This document shows, in pieces, positions 16,554-26,404 of a stretch of 64,000 nucleotides of DNA. Under the pieces are notes generated by a model. It did not search any database. It was not told the DNA's origin and saw nothing but the letters and a program-made list of their open reading frames with translations. The position numbers and the translations under genes were made by a program. The first letter of the stretch is position 1; each line of letters opens with the position of its first letter. Origin of the DNA: Brevibacterium sp. 239c (lineage in GTDB: Bacteria; Actinomycetota; Actinomycetes; Actinomycetales; Brevibacteriaceae). The stretch is taken from assembly GCF_900169365.1 (NCBI RefSeq), contig NZ_FXZH01000003.1, positions 62,001-126,000 of the forward strand, written 5' to 3'.

Positions 16554-16676
16554 GGGGTGTAGGTATCTACGTTAAAGACGGCGCTGTCTCTAGCTGTTGG
16601 TGCGGTGTCTTAAGAAGATCGTCCTCAGACAAAGGTGTGACGTGGTTCTCACGGTCGGATACCTAACCTACACCCC
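16554..16676. repeat. distant 10-bp inverted repeat upstream of gltB
   Basis: GGGGTGTAGG (16554-16563) recurs inverted as CCTACACCCC (16667-16676), 103 bases apart; matching GGTATC/GATACC sequences lie nearby. The 187-base gap 16542-16728 holds no gene. The left copy lies 13 bases before the gltB start, the right copy near the probable promoter region. Confidence 0.35.
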
Positions 16677-16728
16677 TGGGCAGCTCAGGTAGGCAGCGAA
16701 AAAGGACCGTAAAAAGAACCAGAACGTC

Positions 16729-17034
16729 TCAGTCGTCGGAGTTCGAACCGTTGGTGTCGTGAGATCGCGGGCTCACATCCGGCGTGATCGAGATCGCCGA
16801 GGTGACCGCTCCGAAGTATCCGAAGCCGTGCCCTCCGAAGTCCTCGCCGGCGCCCTTCGCGGCATCATCCGTGGCACGTGCCAGCTTCCGCGCACGCCGA
16901 GCCAGGCGATAGACGACTATGCCGACGATGAGGAGGACGACAAGGAGCGCAAGGGCCCCCAGGACCCAGAATGGGATCAAGACCGAGCCGAGCTGAAGGC
17001 CGTTGTCGGCGCTGAGCAAATCGGCCCGGCTCAT
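16729..17034 (-). CDS. small single-pass membrane protein at the end of the trp operon
   Basis: 101 aa, family not recognised. A short N-terminus is followed by one strong transmembrane segment (about residues 18-42, PFWVLGALALLVVLLIVGIVVYRLA), a basic stretch (RRARKLAR) and a hydrophilic Gly/Ser/Asp-rich tail. The basic residues after the helix suggest a cytoplasmic C-terminus. Its ATG overlaps the trpA stop as ATGA (17034-17031), so it is translationally coupled to trpA. In many Micrococcales this position is held by lgt; this protein is far too short and has no Lgt motifs. Confidence 0.8.
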   Translation of the reverse strand: MSRADLLSADNGLQLGSVLIPFWVLGALALLVVLLIVGIVVYRLARRARKLARATDDAAKGAGEDFGGHGFGYFGAVTSAISITPDVSPRSHDTNGSNSDD

Positions 17035-17822
17035 GCACAGCCCTCGGCGAGTTCAGTGGCCAAGGCTGAGATTCCGCTGACTCCGTCGCTGTCAAGAGCA
17101 CGCACCAGGGCAGAGCCGACGATCACACCGTCGGCGTAGTCGGCGACTTCTGCGGCCTGTTCGCGGGTTGAGACTCCGAGCCCGACGCAGGCGTGCGGTG
17201 CTCCGGCCTCTTTGAGGCGGCTCACCAGGTCGCGAGCGTGGTTGTCGACCTCGGAGCGAACTCCTGTCACGCCCATCGTCGAGGAGGCATAGACGAATCC
17301 ACGGCTCGCATTCACGATGGCGGCAAGACGTTCGGGGGTCGATGAGGGTGCGGCGAGGAAGATGCGGTCCAGATCGTACTCGTCTGAGGCGCTCACCCAT
17401 TCGGGGGCCTCATCGGGGATCAGGTCCGGGGTGATGATGCCGCCGCCGCCGGCAGAATCCAGGTCGCGGGCGAAGGCGGAGACACCGTATTGCAGGACGA
17501 TGTTCCAGTAGCTCATCACTACGGCAGTTCCGCCGGCCTCGGCGACAGCTGAGACAGCGGTGAAGATGTCGGAGGTCCGCACCCCGGCAGCGAGTCCCTG
17601 TTCTGCGGCCCGCTGGATGACAGGGCCATCCATTCCAGGATCGGAGTAGGGCATGCCGACCTCGACGATGTCGACGCCGGACTTCACGAGTTCGACCATG
17701 GCCTCGATGGACCCCTCGACGGAAGGGAATCCGACGGGCAGGTAGCCGATGAGTGCGGCCTTGCGACCCGCTTGGGCGACCGCGTCGAGAGTGGTACCTG
17801 TTCGGAATCCTGAGCTCGTCAT
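17031..17822 (-). CDS. trpA: tryptophan synthase alpha chain
   Basis: 263 aa. It cleaves indole-3-glycerol phosphate to indole and glyceraldehyde 3-phosphate and channels indole to TrpB. A TIM barrel with the substrate motif [20 protein letters not shown] (catalytic Glu and Asp) and [11 protein letters not shown] at the phosphate site. The ATG at 17822 ([10 protein letters not shown]) overlaps the trpB stop as ATGA; the frame is open for 12 codons upstream, but that part is inside trpB. Confidence 0.97.
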   Translation of the reverse strand: MTSSGFRTGTTLDAVAQAGRKAALIGYLPVGFPSVEGSIEAMVELVKSGVDIVEVGMPYSDPGMDGPVIQRAAEQGLAAGVRTSDIFTAVSAVAEAGGTAVVMSYWNIVLQYGVSAFARDLDSAGGGGIITPDLIPDEAPEWVSASDEYDLDRIFLAAPSSTPERLAAIVNASRGFVYASSTMGVTGVRSEVDNHARDLVSRLKEAGAPHACVGLGVSTREQAAEVADYADGVIVGSALVRALDSDGVSGISALATELAEGCA

Positions 17823-19033
17823 ACCTGCACAGCTCCTTCGTCGAAGTAGTTGAACCATTTGGCGGCGGTCGTCATGTCCTTGTCACCGCGCCCCGAGAGG
17901 TTCACGAGCAAGACAGCATCGCTGCCGAGTTCCTGGCCGATGCGCATCGCGCCAGCCAGTGCGTGAGCGGATTCGATTGCGGGGATGATGCCTTCGGTCC
18001 GTGACAGGAGCTGCATGGCTTCCATCGCCTCTTCGTCGACGACGGGTTCGTAGGTCACACGCTCCGTGTCGTGGAGATGGGAATGCTCGGGGCCGACCGA
18101 TGGGTAGTCGAGTCCGGCGGAGATCGAGTGGGAGCCTCGTGTCTGGCCGTCTTCGTCCTGCAGGATGTAGGTAGCGGAACCGTGAAGGACTCCGGGGCGT
18201 CCGCCGGAGAATCGGGCGGCGTGACGGCCGCTGTCGACGCCTTCTCCTCCGGCTTCGAAGCCGTAGATCTTCACCTCGGTATCGGCGAGGAACGCGGCGA
18301 AGATGCCCATGGCATTCGACCCGCCGCCGACACAGGCGCAGACCGCATCGGGCAGACGGCCGACAGCGTTCTGGATCTGTTCGCGGGATTCGATGCCGAT
18401 GATGTCTTGGAATGACCGCACCATGGCTGGGAAGGGGTGGGGGCCAGCGACGGTGCCGATGATGTAGTGGGTGCGATCCACGTTGGCGACCCAGTCACGC
18501 ATCGCTTCGTTCATCGCGTCTTTGAGTGTCTTGGTGCCGTTGGACACGGAGTTGACCTTGGCTCCGAGCAGACGCATCCGGGCAACGTTGAGTGCCTGTC
18601 GCTGAGTGTCCTCTTCGCCCATGTAGACCTCGCACTCCATGTCGAGGAGAGCGGCTGCTGTGGCTGTGGCGACACCATGCTGTCCAGCACCGGTCTCGGC
18701 GATGACGCGAGTCTTCCCCATGCGTTTAGCTAGGAGAGCCTGACCCAAGGCGTTGTTGATCTTGTGGCTGCCGGTGTGATTGAGGTCCTCACGCTTAAGG
18801 AAGACCCGGGCTCCGCCGCAGTGCTCGGCGAATCGGGTGGCCTCGGTGAGCAGGCTGGGACGGCCGATGTAGTTCTTCTGCAGGTCCAGCAGCTGTTCCG
18901 TGAACTGCGGATCAACTTGGGATTTGCGCCATGTCTCCTCGATCTCGTCGAGTGCGGGGATCAGCGCTTCTGGGAAGAACCTGCCTCCGTACGAACCGAA
19001 ATAGGGTCCGTTCTCCTGGCTCAAATCGGTCAT
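17819..19033 (-). CDS. trpB: tryptophan synthase beta chain
   Basis: 404 aa. A pyridoxal-phosphate enzyme that condenses indole with serine to form tryptophan. The N-terminus [20 protein letters not shown] is typical TrpB1. PLP lysine is Lys91 ([14 protein letters not shown]), and the phosphate loop is GGGSNAMG near residue 238. The start ATG 19033 has GAAGGAC 4 nt upstream. It follows trpC with a 37-base gap and overlaps trpA by 4 bases. Confidence 0.98.
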   Translation of the reverse strand: MTDLSQENGPYFGSYGGRFFPEALIPALDEIEETWRKSQVDPQFTEQLLDLQKNYIGRPSLLTEATRFAEHCGGARVFLKREDLNHTGSHKINNALGQALLAKRMGKTRVIAETGAGQHGVATATAAALLDMECEVYMGEEDTQRQALNVARMRLLGAKVNSVSNGTKTLKDAMNEAMRDWVANVDRTHYIIGTVAGPHPFPAMVRSFQDIIGIESREQIQNAVGRLPDAVCACVGGGSNAMGIFAAFLADTEVKIYGFEAGGEGVDSGRHAARFSGGRPGVLHGSATYILQDEDGQTRGSHSISAGLDYPSVGPEHSHLHDTERVTYEPVVDEEAMEAMQLLSRTEGIIPAIESAHALAGAMRIGQELGSDAVLLVNLSGRGDKDMTTAAKWFNYFDEGAVQV

Positions 19034-19070
19034 TGCCGTCCTTCGTGGTGCAAATTGGTGTTCGGGTGGA

Positions 19071-19874
19071 TCAAGACTGACGACTGGTCGCCGCCCGGCG
19101 TTTCTGCCCGATCGAGGTGAACTCGGCCACAGCGGACTTCGCGTCGCCGCCGGTCACCAGCGCCTCGCCGACGAGCACGAGATCGGCACCGGCATCGGCG
19201 TAGGTCTCGACATCTGCGGGGCCTGCGACTCCGGACTCTGCCACGAGCGTGCATTCTGCCGGCGCCAGATCGGACAGCGGCGCGAAGCGGTTCGTGTCGA
19301 CGCTGAGATCTTTGAGGTTGCGGGTGTTGATGCCGATCAGTGGGGCATCGAGTTCAGCCGCAATCGCCAGCTCTTCGGCGTTGTGCGTCTCTACGAGGGC
19401 CGTCATCCCCAATTCGTGGGCGAGGGCGTGGAACTCGTGGAGTTGGGCGACATCGAGTGCCGCAACGATGAGGAGGACGAGATCGGCGCCATGGGCTCGC
19501 GCCTCATGGAACTGGTACTCATCGACCATGAAATCCTTGCGCAGGACAGGAACGTCGACGGCTGCCCGGACGGAGTCGAGATCATCCAGGCTGCCGGAGA
19601 AGCGACGTCCTTCCGTGAGGACGCTGATCGCCTGCGCTCCCCCGGCGGCGTAGAGGCCGGCCAGGGTTCCTGGATCCGGGATGTGAGCAAGGTCTCCGCG
19701 GGAGGGAGAACGTCGTTTCACCTCGGCGATGACCCCGAATTCGGCATCAAGATCGAACGCACGCGCAGGCTGAGCCTCACGCGCGCGGTCGATGACGTCT
19801 GCCAGTGGTGTCTGCCTCCGGCGTTCGGCGAGATCTTCGCGTACTCCGGCGACGATGTCGTCGAGAACTGTCAT
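19071..19874 (-). CDS. trpC: indole-3-glycerol phosphate synthase
   Basis: 267 aa. It cyclises 1-(o-carboxyphenylamino)-1-deoxyribulose 5-phosphate to indole-3-glycerol phosphate. Family motifs: [13 protein letters not shown] near residue 52, [14 protein letters not shown] with the catalytic Lys, [13 protein letters not shown], and [12 protein letters not shown] monofunctional enzyme not fused to TrpF; trpF and trpD are not in this window. Start ATG 19874 overlaps the previous stop as ATGA. Confidence 0.97.
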   Translation of the reverse strand: MTVLDDIVAGVREDLAERRRQTPLADVIDRAREAQPARAFDLDAEFGVIAEVKRRSPSRGDLAHIPDPGTLAGLYAAGGAQAISVLTEGRRFSGSLDDLDSVRAAVDVPVLRKDFMVDEYQFHEARAHGADLVLLIVAALDVAQLHEFHALAHELGMTALVETHNAEELAIAAELDAPLIGINTRNLKDLSVDTNRFAPLSDLAPAECTLVAESGVAGPADVETYADAGADLVLVGEALVTGGDAKSAVAEFTSIGQKRRAATSRQS

Positions 19875-20140
19875 TTCTTCTTCGGCTTGTTTCCCAGACC
19901 GACAGCACGCAGGATGACGCCGACGATGAAGCCGAGTACGACGACGCCGACGCCCACGTAGGTGATGGTCGCGGTGTGGATCGTGAACCCGACGCAGCCG
20001 ATGGTGACGCCGATGAGCATGATGATGACGCCGGTCCAACCGGCCACGGAATTCCCGTGTCCTGGGTCGGCGATGGCTGCATAGTCGATCGTCGATTTGT
20101 CGAGATCGGTTGCGCCGTTACGAGCGACGGTTTGCGACAT
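19871..20140 (-). CDS. HGxxPAAW-family small membrane protein of the trp operon
   Basis: 89 aa. An N-terminal cytosolic stretch contains the family-type motif HGNSVAGW (near residue 29), followed by two hydrophobic segments (about 34-55 and 58-80) and a basic tail (GNKPKKK). This family is regularly found between trpE and trpC in actinobacteria; its function is unknown. The ATG at 20140 has AAGGAG 4 nt upstream; the frame extends 20 codons further without a better site. It overlaps trpC as ATGA. Confidence 0.85.
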   Translation of the reverse strand: MSQTVARNGATDLDKSTIDYAAIADPGHGNSVAGWTGVIIMLIGVTIGCVGFTIHTATITYVGVGVVVLGFIVGVILRAVGLGNKPKKK

Positions 20141-20238
20141 GGTGCTCCTTAGAGATGCAGGCGTGGCACGCGTGAAAACTTGTTGCATCCATTGTGACAC
20201 GCTTCGAGTTGGGTCGAGACACCGACCCGGTCACGAGG

Positions 20239-20856
20239 TCATTTCGATTCATCTTCGGCCCCACCAGCGTTGGGATCGGTGCCATCGGCTGTCGGCTCGT
20301 GGCCGTCATCGGACTCAGGGACCGATGTTTCGCTGGCCTCAGGCTCCGACGTTTCCGGGCCCGGTTCGGGGTCGTCTCCGCGGGAGAGTGCGTCCCAGGT
20401 CGCGGCCGAGTCGAATTCTTCGCCCCCGGCTTCCGCCGTCCTGGCATACCGGTTCGAATTGGCCCAACTCGCCGAGGCGAAGGCCACGTAGACGATGACG
20501 AGGAGGGCGATGGCTGCCGCGCACAGTCCCCCGATCGGCCAGGCGGTGGCACCGGGGGCCGACAAGGACTGCAGCGCCGTCATGCCGTAGCCGATCGCGG
20601 CCAATGCAGCGAAACCGAGGACGACGAAGCGTCCGATCTTGCCGAGCATGGCCGAGAGCAGTCCGGTGACGGCGATGATTGCGACGCAGGCGGTCGCGAC
20701 CGGCGATGCCTGAGAACTCGCGTCCTCTGTGACATCGGCTACGCCTGCAGGCCCGAGCGTGTCACCAGCGACGCCGGCCTGCCAAGACGCAATGCTGATG
20801 GCCCACAGGGCACCGGCGAGGATGAGCACGAGGAGAACACCACGTGATTTCGTCAT
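20239..20856 (-). CDS. Trp biosynthesis-associated membrane protein
   Basis: 205 aa. Matches the layout of the actinobacterial Trp_oprn_chp family: a first helix (GVLLVLILAGALWAISIASW), an external loop, three more hydrophobic segments to about residue 150, then a long acidic Asp/Glu/Ser/Pro-rich cytosolic tail. Molecular function is not known; the constant association with trpE/trpC suggests a role in tryptophan metabolism or its regulation. The ATG at 20856 lies 1 base after the trpE stop. The 98-base gap to the next gene contains that gene's ribosome-binding site. Confidence 0.85.
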   Translation of the reverse strand: MTKSRGVLLVLILAGALWAISIASWQAGVAGDTLGPAGVADVTEDASSQASPVATACVAIIAVTGLLSAMLGKIGRFVVLGFAALAAIGYGMTALQSLSAPGATAWPIGGLCAAAIALLVIVYVAFASASWANSNRYARTAEAGGEEFDSAATWDALSRGDDPEPGPETSEPEASETSVPESDDGHEPTADGTDPNAGGAEDESK

Positions 20857-20857
20857 C

Positions 20858-22450
20858 TCAGCCTCGTTCCCTGGTCGAAGTTCCGAGCTTTTCCACGGCG
20901 CTGGCTGCTGCCGCCGCTCCGAGGACTGCTGCCGCCTTGTTCTGCGATTCCTCATATTCGGTTTCGGGCACGGAATCGGCGACGAGTCCGCCGCCGGCGT
21001 ACACGCTCATGACCTTATTGCGAAGAACTCCGGTACGGATGGCGATCGCCAGATCGAGGTCGCCGGTGAACGACATATAGCCCACGACTCCCCCGTAGAT
21101 TCCGCGGCCGATGGGTTCGAGTTCGTCGATGATCTGCAGAGCCCGCGGCTTCGGCGCTCCGGAGAGTGTGCCAGCCGGGAACGTGGCCCGCAGAACGTCC
21201 ACGGCGCCGTGCCCGGGTGCGAGTTGTCCGCGCACGGTCGAGGAGATGTGCATGATGTGGCTGTAGCGCACGATGTCCATGAATTCGCTGACATCGACGG
21301 TGCCGGCCACACACACCTTGGCCAGGTCATTGCGGGCGAGGTCGACGAGCATGAGGTGCTCGGCACGTTCCTTCTCGTCGCTGATGAGGCCTCTGGCCAG
21401 CGCCGAGTCCTCTTCGGTCGTGGCGCCGCGAGGGCGTGAACCCGCAATCGGGTGGGTCACGACGTCGCCGGAGCGGACCGTGACAAGGGCCTCCGGGGAT
21501 GAGCCGATGATGCTGGCGGGCTGTTCTTGGTCGTCATGGAGGTTAAGCAGGTACATGAACGGGCTGGGGTTCGAATGACGCAGCATCCGATAGACGGTCA
21601 GCGGATCGGCTTCGCACGCGGTGTCGAAGCGTTGCCCGAGGACGACCTGGAAGATCTCTCCGTCGACGATCTCGAGTTTGGCGCGTTCGACGTTGTCGAG
21701 ATAGACCTGCGGGTCGGTGCGGGTCGTGACCTCGGGTTTGACGAAGTGCGTGCTCGAGATCTCGGCTTCGCTGGGCCTGCTGATTCGGGCCAGCATCGCT
21801 TCGATCCGATGCACACCAGCGTGGTAGGCCTCGTCGATGCCGGTATTGGCTCCATTGACGTTGAATACGTTGGCGACAAGCGTGAGGGTTCCCGAGTAAT
21901 GGTCGTAGACCGCGATGTCTCCGGGGATCATCAGCTGCACAGTCGGCAGATGGTGCTCATTGGCGAGGGCGGGGCCGAGGCGCTCGAACTCACGCACAAT
22001 GTCCCATCCGAAGTACCCGACGAAGCTCGAGACCATCGGTGGCAGAAGCGAATCGGTCCCGTCCACAGCAAGGAGCTCGAGGGTCGCGGTGACGGCATCG
22101 AGAACGCTGCCTTCGGTCGGGATCCCCACCGGCGGTGTGCCTTCCCAACGAAAGCTCTCTCCCTCGGAGATCAGGGTGGCCACCGGCGCGGAGCCGATGA
22201 ACGAGTAGCGCGCCCAGGCTCCGGACACGGCCGATTCGAAAAGGAAGCTGCCGGGGCCACCGTCCGTGAGCTTGCGGTACAGGCTCAGCGGGGTCTCGGT
22301 GTCGGCGAGGACCTCCGCGTGGACCGGCACCAGGCGATGGTCGGCGCCCGAAGCGCGGAATTCCTCAAGGCTGGGGCGAATCGCCAGCGCTGTGTCTGCG
22401 GATCCTGTGTCGCTGGATCCTGTGTCGGTGGTCCCTGTGTCAGTTGGCAC
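20858..22450 (-). CDS. trpE: anthranilate synthase component I
   Basis: 530 aa. It makes anthranilate from chorismate with ammonia from a TrpG subunit, which is not in this window. The N-terminal domain carries the tryptophan-feedback region (SFLFES near residue 72). The C-terminal chorismate-binding domain has [44 protein letters not shown] and the terminal [18 protein letters not shown]. Start: GTG 22450 (VPTDTGTTD), with GGAAGG 7 nt upstream and an 11-base overlap with hisI. Residues 2-20 are a low-complexity Thr/Asp/Gly repeat encoded by ~15-base imperfect DNA repeats. Confidence 0.96.
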   Translation of the reverse strand: MPTDTGTTDTGSSDTGSADTALAIRPSLEEFRASGADHRLVPVHAEVLADTETPLSLYRKLTDGGPGSFLFESAVSGAWARYSFIGSAPVATLISEGESFRWEGTPPVGIPTEGSVLDAVTATLELLAVDGTDSLLPPMVSSFVGYFGWDIVREFERLGPALANEHHLPTVQLMIPGDIAVYDHYSGTLTLVANVFNVNGANTGIDEAYHAGVHRIEAMLARISRPSEAEISSTHFVKPEVTTRTDPQVYLDNVERAKLEIVDGEIFQVVLGQRFDTACEADPLTVYRMLRHSNPSPFMYLLNLHDDQEQPASIIGSSPEALVTVRSGDVVTHPIAGSRPRGATTEEDSALARGLISDEKERAEHLMLVDLARNDLAKVCVAGTVDVSEFMDIVRYSHIMHISSTVRGQLAPGHGAVDVLRATFPAGTLSGAPKPRALQIIDELEPIGRGIYGGVVGYMSFTGDLDLAIAIRTGVLRNKVMSVYAGGGLVADSVPETEYEESQNKAAAVLGAAAAASAVEKLGTSTRERG

Positions 22451-22811
22451 TGATGGTCCTTCCGGTGAAGCAGGTCGGGGTCTGGGTGTGGCAGGCCGGA
22501 CCGGTCTGTTCGACCTCCATGAGCAGAGCGTCGGCATCGCAGTCGAGGCTCAGGGAGATCACCTTCTGTGTGTGCCCCGAAGTCTCACCCTTGACCCAGT
22601 ATTCCTGCCGGGACCGCGACCAGTACACAGCGGCACCGGTGCTCAGGGAGCGTTCGATGGCTTCGGTGTCCATCCACGCCATCATGAGGACTTCTCGGGT
22701 CGTGACTTCCTGGACGATGACGGGAATGAGCCCGTCGGGGTTGACAGTGATCAGTTCGCGCCAATTGTCCGGATCGGCATCGACCTGGGTGGTTGAATCG
22801 TGTGTGCTCAT
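22440..22811 (-). CDS. hisI: phosphoribosyl-AMP cyclohydrolase
   Basis: 123 aa. It opens the adenine ring of PR-AMP, the third histidine step. Family motifs [16 protein letters not shown], a [18 protein letters not shown] block and the metal-binding cysteines ([21 protein letters not shown]). Monofunctional, with no HisE fusion; hisE is separate at 27770. It overlaps hisF by 4 bases (ATGA) and trpE by 11 bases. Confidence 0.97.
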   Translation of the reverse strand: MSTHDSTTQVDADPDNWRELITVNPDGLIPVIVQEVTTREVLMMAWMDTEAIERSLSTGAAVYWSRSRQEYWVKGETSGHTQKVISLSLDCDADALLMEVEQTGPACHTQTPTCFTGRTISAN

Positions 22812-23572
22812 CGGACCTCGATTCCTTCCTTGCGCAGTGCGTCTTTGACCTCGGCGATGCTCAGTGTCCCGAAGTGGAAGACACTTGCGGCCAGCAGCGC
22901 GTCGGCTCCGGCAGCCACGGCCGGAGCGAAGTGTTCGACCCGTCCGGCTCCCCCGGACGCGATCAGCGGAACGTCGACGGCTGCGCGAGCCGCGGCGATG
23001 AGCTCGAGATCGAAGCCGTCACGGGTCCCGTCTGCGTCGATGGAGTTGAGCAGGATCTCACCGACGCCGCGTCCGGCCGCCTCGGTGATCCACTCGATCG
23101 CACAGCGACCGGTCCCCTCACGACCACCGCGGGTGGTGACTTCGAAGCCAGACGGAGTCTGCGTCCCCTGAGTACGACGGGCGTCGAGGGAGAGGACGAG
23201 GACCTGATTGCCGAAATGGTGGGCGATATCGCTGATGAGCGTCGGATCTGCCACCGCGGACGTGTTGACGGAGACCTTGTCGGCCCCATCGCGCAGAAGC
23301 CGGTCGACGTCGTTGACGCTGCGGATGCCGCCGCCGACGGTCAGCGGGATGAAGACCTCTTCCGCGCAGGCACGGACGATGTCGTGGACGGTCTCCCGAT
23401 CACCGCTGCTGGCGGTGACATCGAGAAACGTCAGCTCGTCTGCTCCGGACTCCCCGTAGCGTCGCGCCAGTTCGACCGGGTCGCCGGCATCCTTGAGGTC
23501 AGCGAACTTCACGCCCTTGACGACACGTCCTTCGTCGACGTCGAGGCAGGGTATGACTCTGATAGCAACCAT
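22808..23572 (-). CDS. hisF: imidazole glycerol phosphate synthase cyclase subunit
   Basis: 254 aa. The TIM-barrel cyclase forms imidazole glycerol phosphate and AICAR, using ammonia from HisH (not in this window). N-terminal [15 protein letters not shown] contains catalytic Asp11; the second catalytic Asp lies in VLSLDARR. Phosphate-binding motifs are VGGGIRS and ASGGAG. Start ATG with AGGAG 6 nt upstream. It lies 28 bases after the carboxyltransferase gene and overlaps hisI by 4 bases. Confidence 0.97.
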   Translation of the reverse strand: MVAIRVIPCLDVDEGRVVKGVKFADLKDAGDPVELARRYGESGADELTFLDVTASSGDRETVHDIVRACAEEVFIPLTVGGGIRSVNDVDRLLRDGADKVSVNTSAVADPTLISDIAHHFGNQVLVLSLDARRTQGTQTPSGFEVTTRGGREGTGRCAIEWITEAAGRGVGEILLNSIDADGTRDGFDLELIAAARAAVDVPLIASGGAGRVEHFAPAVAAGADALLAASVFHFGTLSIAEVKDALRKEGIEVR

Positions 23573-23600
23573 GTGATTCTCCTAGATTCCCAATCGACGT

Positions 23601-25103
23601 TCAGATTCCAAGTGTGCGATACCGTTCCATCCGCCGCGCCAGGCGACGATCGGAGGGTTCGCGCATGAGTTCGATGAGTTCGTACTCCAGTGTCGCACCC
23701 ACCCGGGACACGAAGTCCAACGGCTCCTGGCTAGCGTCCGGATGTTCGGCGATGATGCGGTTGACGACTCCCGTCTCCTTGAGCATGGGTGCATGCACGC
23801 CCTGGCTTTGGGCCATCTCCGGTGCGCGCTCGGTTGTTCGGTGCACGATCGCTGAGGCGCCTTCCGGTGGCAGCGGTGAGAGCCAGCCGTTCTCGGCGCT
23901 GAGGACTCGATCGGCGGGAATCAGTGCGAGGGCTCCCCCACCGGATCCTTCACCGAGGATGAGGGACACCGAGGGGGCGTCGAGGTTCGCGAGATCGGCG
24001 AGGCTGCGGGCGATCTCTCCGGCGATTCCCCCTTCTTCGGCGGATTTCGACAGTGCAGCGCCAGGGGTGTCGATGACGGTCACGAGAGGAAGATTGAGTT
24101 CGGCCGCCAACCGCATGCCGCGCCTAGCCTCGCGCAATGCTGCAGGCCCCAGAGGTGCCCGGGAGTCCTGACGGAACCGGTCCTGGCCGAGGATGATGCA
24201 CGGGGCGGAGCCGAATTTCGCCAGTGCGAGCAGCAGGCCGGGATCCTTCTCCCCCTGTCCGGTGCCGTTGAGTGGCAACACGGTGTTGGCTGCGGTGCGC
24301 AGGAGGTCACGGACTCCAGGACGCTCCGGGTTGCGCGACCGGGTGATCGCCTCCCAGGCATCGGAGTTCGGGTCCACCACCTCGGGGCGGGTGTCAGGAT
24401 CGGCGACGCGCAGCGGAATCTCTTTGGCGCCCATGAGCACGTCGAGGACGCGAGCCACGGTGGTCTGAATCCGCTCGGGACCGATCACCGCGTCGATGAT
24501 GCCGTGCTTGTGCAGGTTCTCACCGGTCTGCACATTCTCGGGAAACTTCTCCCCATAGATGGCTTCGTAGACACGTGGGCCGAGGAAGCCGATGAGGGAC
24601 CCCGCCTCGGCGACGGTGACGTGGCCCATCGACCCCCAGGAGGCGAAGACCCCGCCGGTGGTGGGATGCCGCAAATACACCAGGTAGGGCAGGGCGGCCC
24701 GGCGGTGAGCCATCACGGCATTGGTGATCTTGACCATCGACAGGAATGCGATGGTGCCTTCCTGCATCCTGGTTCCGCCCGAGGCCGGTCCTGCCAGAAG
24801 CGGCAGCCCCTCGAGCGTGGCTCGTTCGATCGCCTCGACGAGCCGTTGGGCCGCTGAGACTCCGATCGAACCGGCGAGGAACCGGAATTCTCCGGCCACG
24901 ATGGCGACGCGGCGCCCCTCGATCATGCCTTCGCCGGTGATGATGGCCTCATCGACCCCGGACTTCTCCCGGGCAGCGGCGAGTTCGGCCGCGTACTCCT
25001 CGGAGATGCCTCCTGCGGGCATGACCGGAGCCGTATCCCAGGACACGAATGATCCGTCATCCACGACGATGTCGACGAGTTCATGTGCATTCAACCGTGC
25101 CAC
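23601..25103 (-). CDS. acyl/acetyl-CoA carboxylase carboxyltransferase, AccD3-type fused beta-alpha chain
   Basis: 500 aa. The N-terminal half resembles AccD (GPASGGTRMQEGTIAFLSMVK, then HPTTGGVFASWGSMGH) without a zinc ribbon; the C-terminal half resembles AccA (IDTPGAALSKSAEEGGIAGEIARSL; LGEGSGGGALAL). It therefore carries both transferase halves in one chain, as in Mycobacterium AccD3. It would transfer CO2 from a biotinylated carrier to an acyl-CoA; the biotin carboxylase/BCCP partner is not in this window. Start GTG 25103 with AGGAG 8 nt upstream. It sits between a CoA-transferase gene and hisF, suggesting acyl-CoA metabolism genes embedded in an amino-acid cluster. Substrate unknown. 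Confidence 0.85.
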   Translation of the reverse strand: MARLNAHELVDIVVDDGSFVSWDTAPVMPAGGISEEYAAELAAAREKSGVDEAIITGEGMIEGRRVAIVAGEFRFLAGSIGVSAAQRLVEAIERATLEGLPLLAGPASGGTRMQEGTIAFLSMVKITNAVMAHRRAALPYLVYLRHPTTGGVFASWGSMGHVTVAEAGSLIGFLGPRVYEAIYGEKFPENVQTGENLHKHGIIDAVIGPERIQTTVARVLDVLMGAKEIPLRVADPDTRPEVVDPNSDAWEAITRSRNPERPGVRDLLRTAANTVLPLNGTGQGEKDPGLLLALAKFGSAPCIILGQDRFRQDSRAPLGPAALREARRGMRLAAELNLPLVTVIDTPGAALSKSAEEGGIAGEIARSLADLANLDAPSVSLILGEGSGGGALALIPADRVLSAENGWLSPLPPEGASAIVHRTTERAPEMAQSQGVHAPMLKETGVVNRIIAEHPDASQEPLDFVSRVGATLEYELIELMREPSDRRLARRMERYRTLGI

Positions 25104-25196
25104 GTGCTTATCTCCTGTTTCAGGTGTGTCTGACGAACGGTAAAGCGAAGTTGGACCACCGGGTGCAGATCAGACGGTGGCGCTGCGGTCAGGGCC

Positions 25197-26402
25197 TCAG
25201 CTGTCCGAATCGAGCCAGGACACGATCGCCTCGGCATCCTCATTCAGCAGCGGCGGCGCATCGTGGGCTGTCCGCGTGGTTTCGACCTCGGCCTCACCAT
25301 CTGCGTCGAAGAACCGCAGGGGTGGTCCGGGCAGGTCGATGTCACCGAGAACCGGGTGGTCGACCGAGACCTTGAGTCCTTGGCTCAGTGCCTGATCCCA
25401 GGAGTAGACCTCTTGCAGGGTGCGGACGGTGCCGGATGGAATTCCGGCGGCGCCGAGCTTAGCGAGGAGATCGTCCGGTCCGTAGGCGGCGAACTTGCTT
25501 TCGATGAGTTCGATCACGGCCGGACGGTTCGCGACGCGTGAGGCGTTGTCGCCCATGCCCTCGGTGGCCGGATCGATGTCGAAGGCTGCGCAGAACTTCT
25601 GCCACAGGTTCTCGTTGCCCACGGAGATCTGCACGGCACCGTCGTCGCACCTGAACAGTCCGTAGGGCGAGAGCGAAGGGTGGTGGTTGCCGCCTGGCTC
25701 AGGGGTCTGTCCGGCCACTGTGGCGCGTGTGCCCTGGAAGGCGTGGACTCCGACCATGCCGGCGATGAGGGAGGTGCGCACGACCTTGCCCTTGCCCGTG
25801 CGTTCGCGTTCGAGGAGGGCGGCGAGCACACCGTAGGAGCCGTAGATGCCGGCCAGGAGATCGGCGATGGGCACACCCACACGCTGCATGTCATCGGGCC
25901 CGGACCCGGTCAGCGACATGAGTCCGGCCTCGCCCTGGGCGATCTGGTCGTAGCCTGCCCGGGAGGACTCGGGGCCGTCGTGGCCGAAACCGGTGATCGA
26001 GAGCAGCACCAGGCGGGGGTTGATCTCCATGCACACGGCGGTGGAGAACCCGAGGCGGTCGAGGACTCCGGAGCGGAAGTTCTCGATCAGCACATCGGCG
26101 CGGGAGATCAGTTCCCGCAACGTCTCCTTGCCGGTGTCCGATTTGAGGTCGAGGGCGATGGATTCCTTGTTGCGGTTGCAGGAGAAGAAGTATGTGGCCT
26201 GCGGGTCGTCTTCGGGACCGACGAATGGAGGGCCCCAGGACCGTGAGTCATCGCCTTTGCCCGGGTTTTCGACTTTGATCACACGGGCGCCGAGGTCGCC
26301 GAACATCATTCCCGCGTGTGGGCCGGCCAATGCGCGTGAGAGGTCGACGACCGTGTATCCGGTCAGTGGGCCTTCGACCCCTGTGATTGTGTCCTTCGAC
26401 AT
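25197..26402 (-). CDS. CaiB/BaiF family (class III) CoA-transferase
   Basis: 401 aa. Class III transferases move CoA between carboxylic acids through an aspartyl-CoA intermediate; the likely Asp is in AGYDQIAQGEAGLMSLTG (about residue 162). Typical start of the fold: YTVVDLSRALAGPHAGMMFGDLGARVIKVENP, then FFSCNRNKESIALDLK and ADVLIENFRSGVLDRLG. The C-terminal part has the usual RTLQEV and GPPLRF segments. Start ATG 26402, with AAGGAGGAA upstream; it lies 2 bases past the stop of the PH-domain gene. The donor and acceptor acids cannot be read from sequence; succinyl-CoA-dependent dicarboxylate activation is one possibility. Confidence 0.88.
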   Translation of the reverse strand: MSKDTITGVEGPLTGYTVVDLSRALAGPHAGMMFGDLGARVIKVENPGKGDDSRSWGPPFVGPEDDPQATYFFSCNRNKESIALDLKSDTGKETLRELISRADVLIENFRSGVLDRLGFSTAVCMEINPRLVLLSITGFGHDGPESSRAGYDQIAQGEAGLMSLTGSGPDDMQRVGVPIADLLAGIYGSYGVLAALLERERTGKGKVVRTSLIAGMVGVHAFQGTRATVAGQTPEPGGNHHPSLSPYGLFRCDDGAVQISVGNENLWQKFCAAFDIDPATEGMGDNASRVANRPAVIELIESKFAAYGPDDLLAKLGAAGIPSGTVRTLQEVYSWDQALSQGLKVSVDHPVLGDIDLPGPPLRFFDADGEAEVETTRTAHDAPPLLNEDAEAIVSWLDSDS

Positions 26403-26404
26403 TC

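Noticed and set aside
22451..25196. search for a trp or his leader-peptide attenuator or T-box
   Set aside because: Gaps before hisF, hisI and trpE are absent or under 100 bases; no Trp- or His-rich leader reading frame or terminator pair was found.
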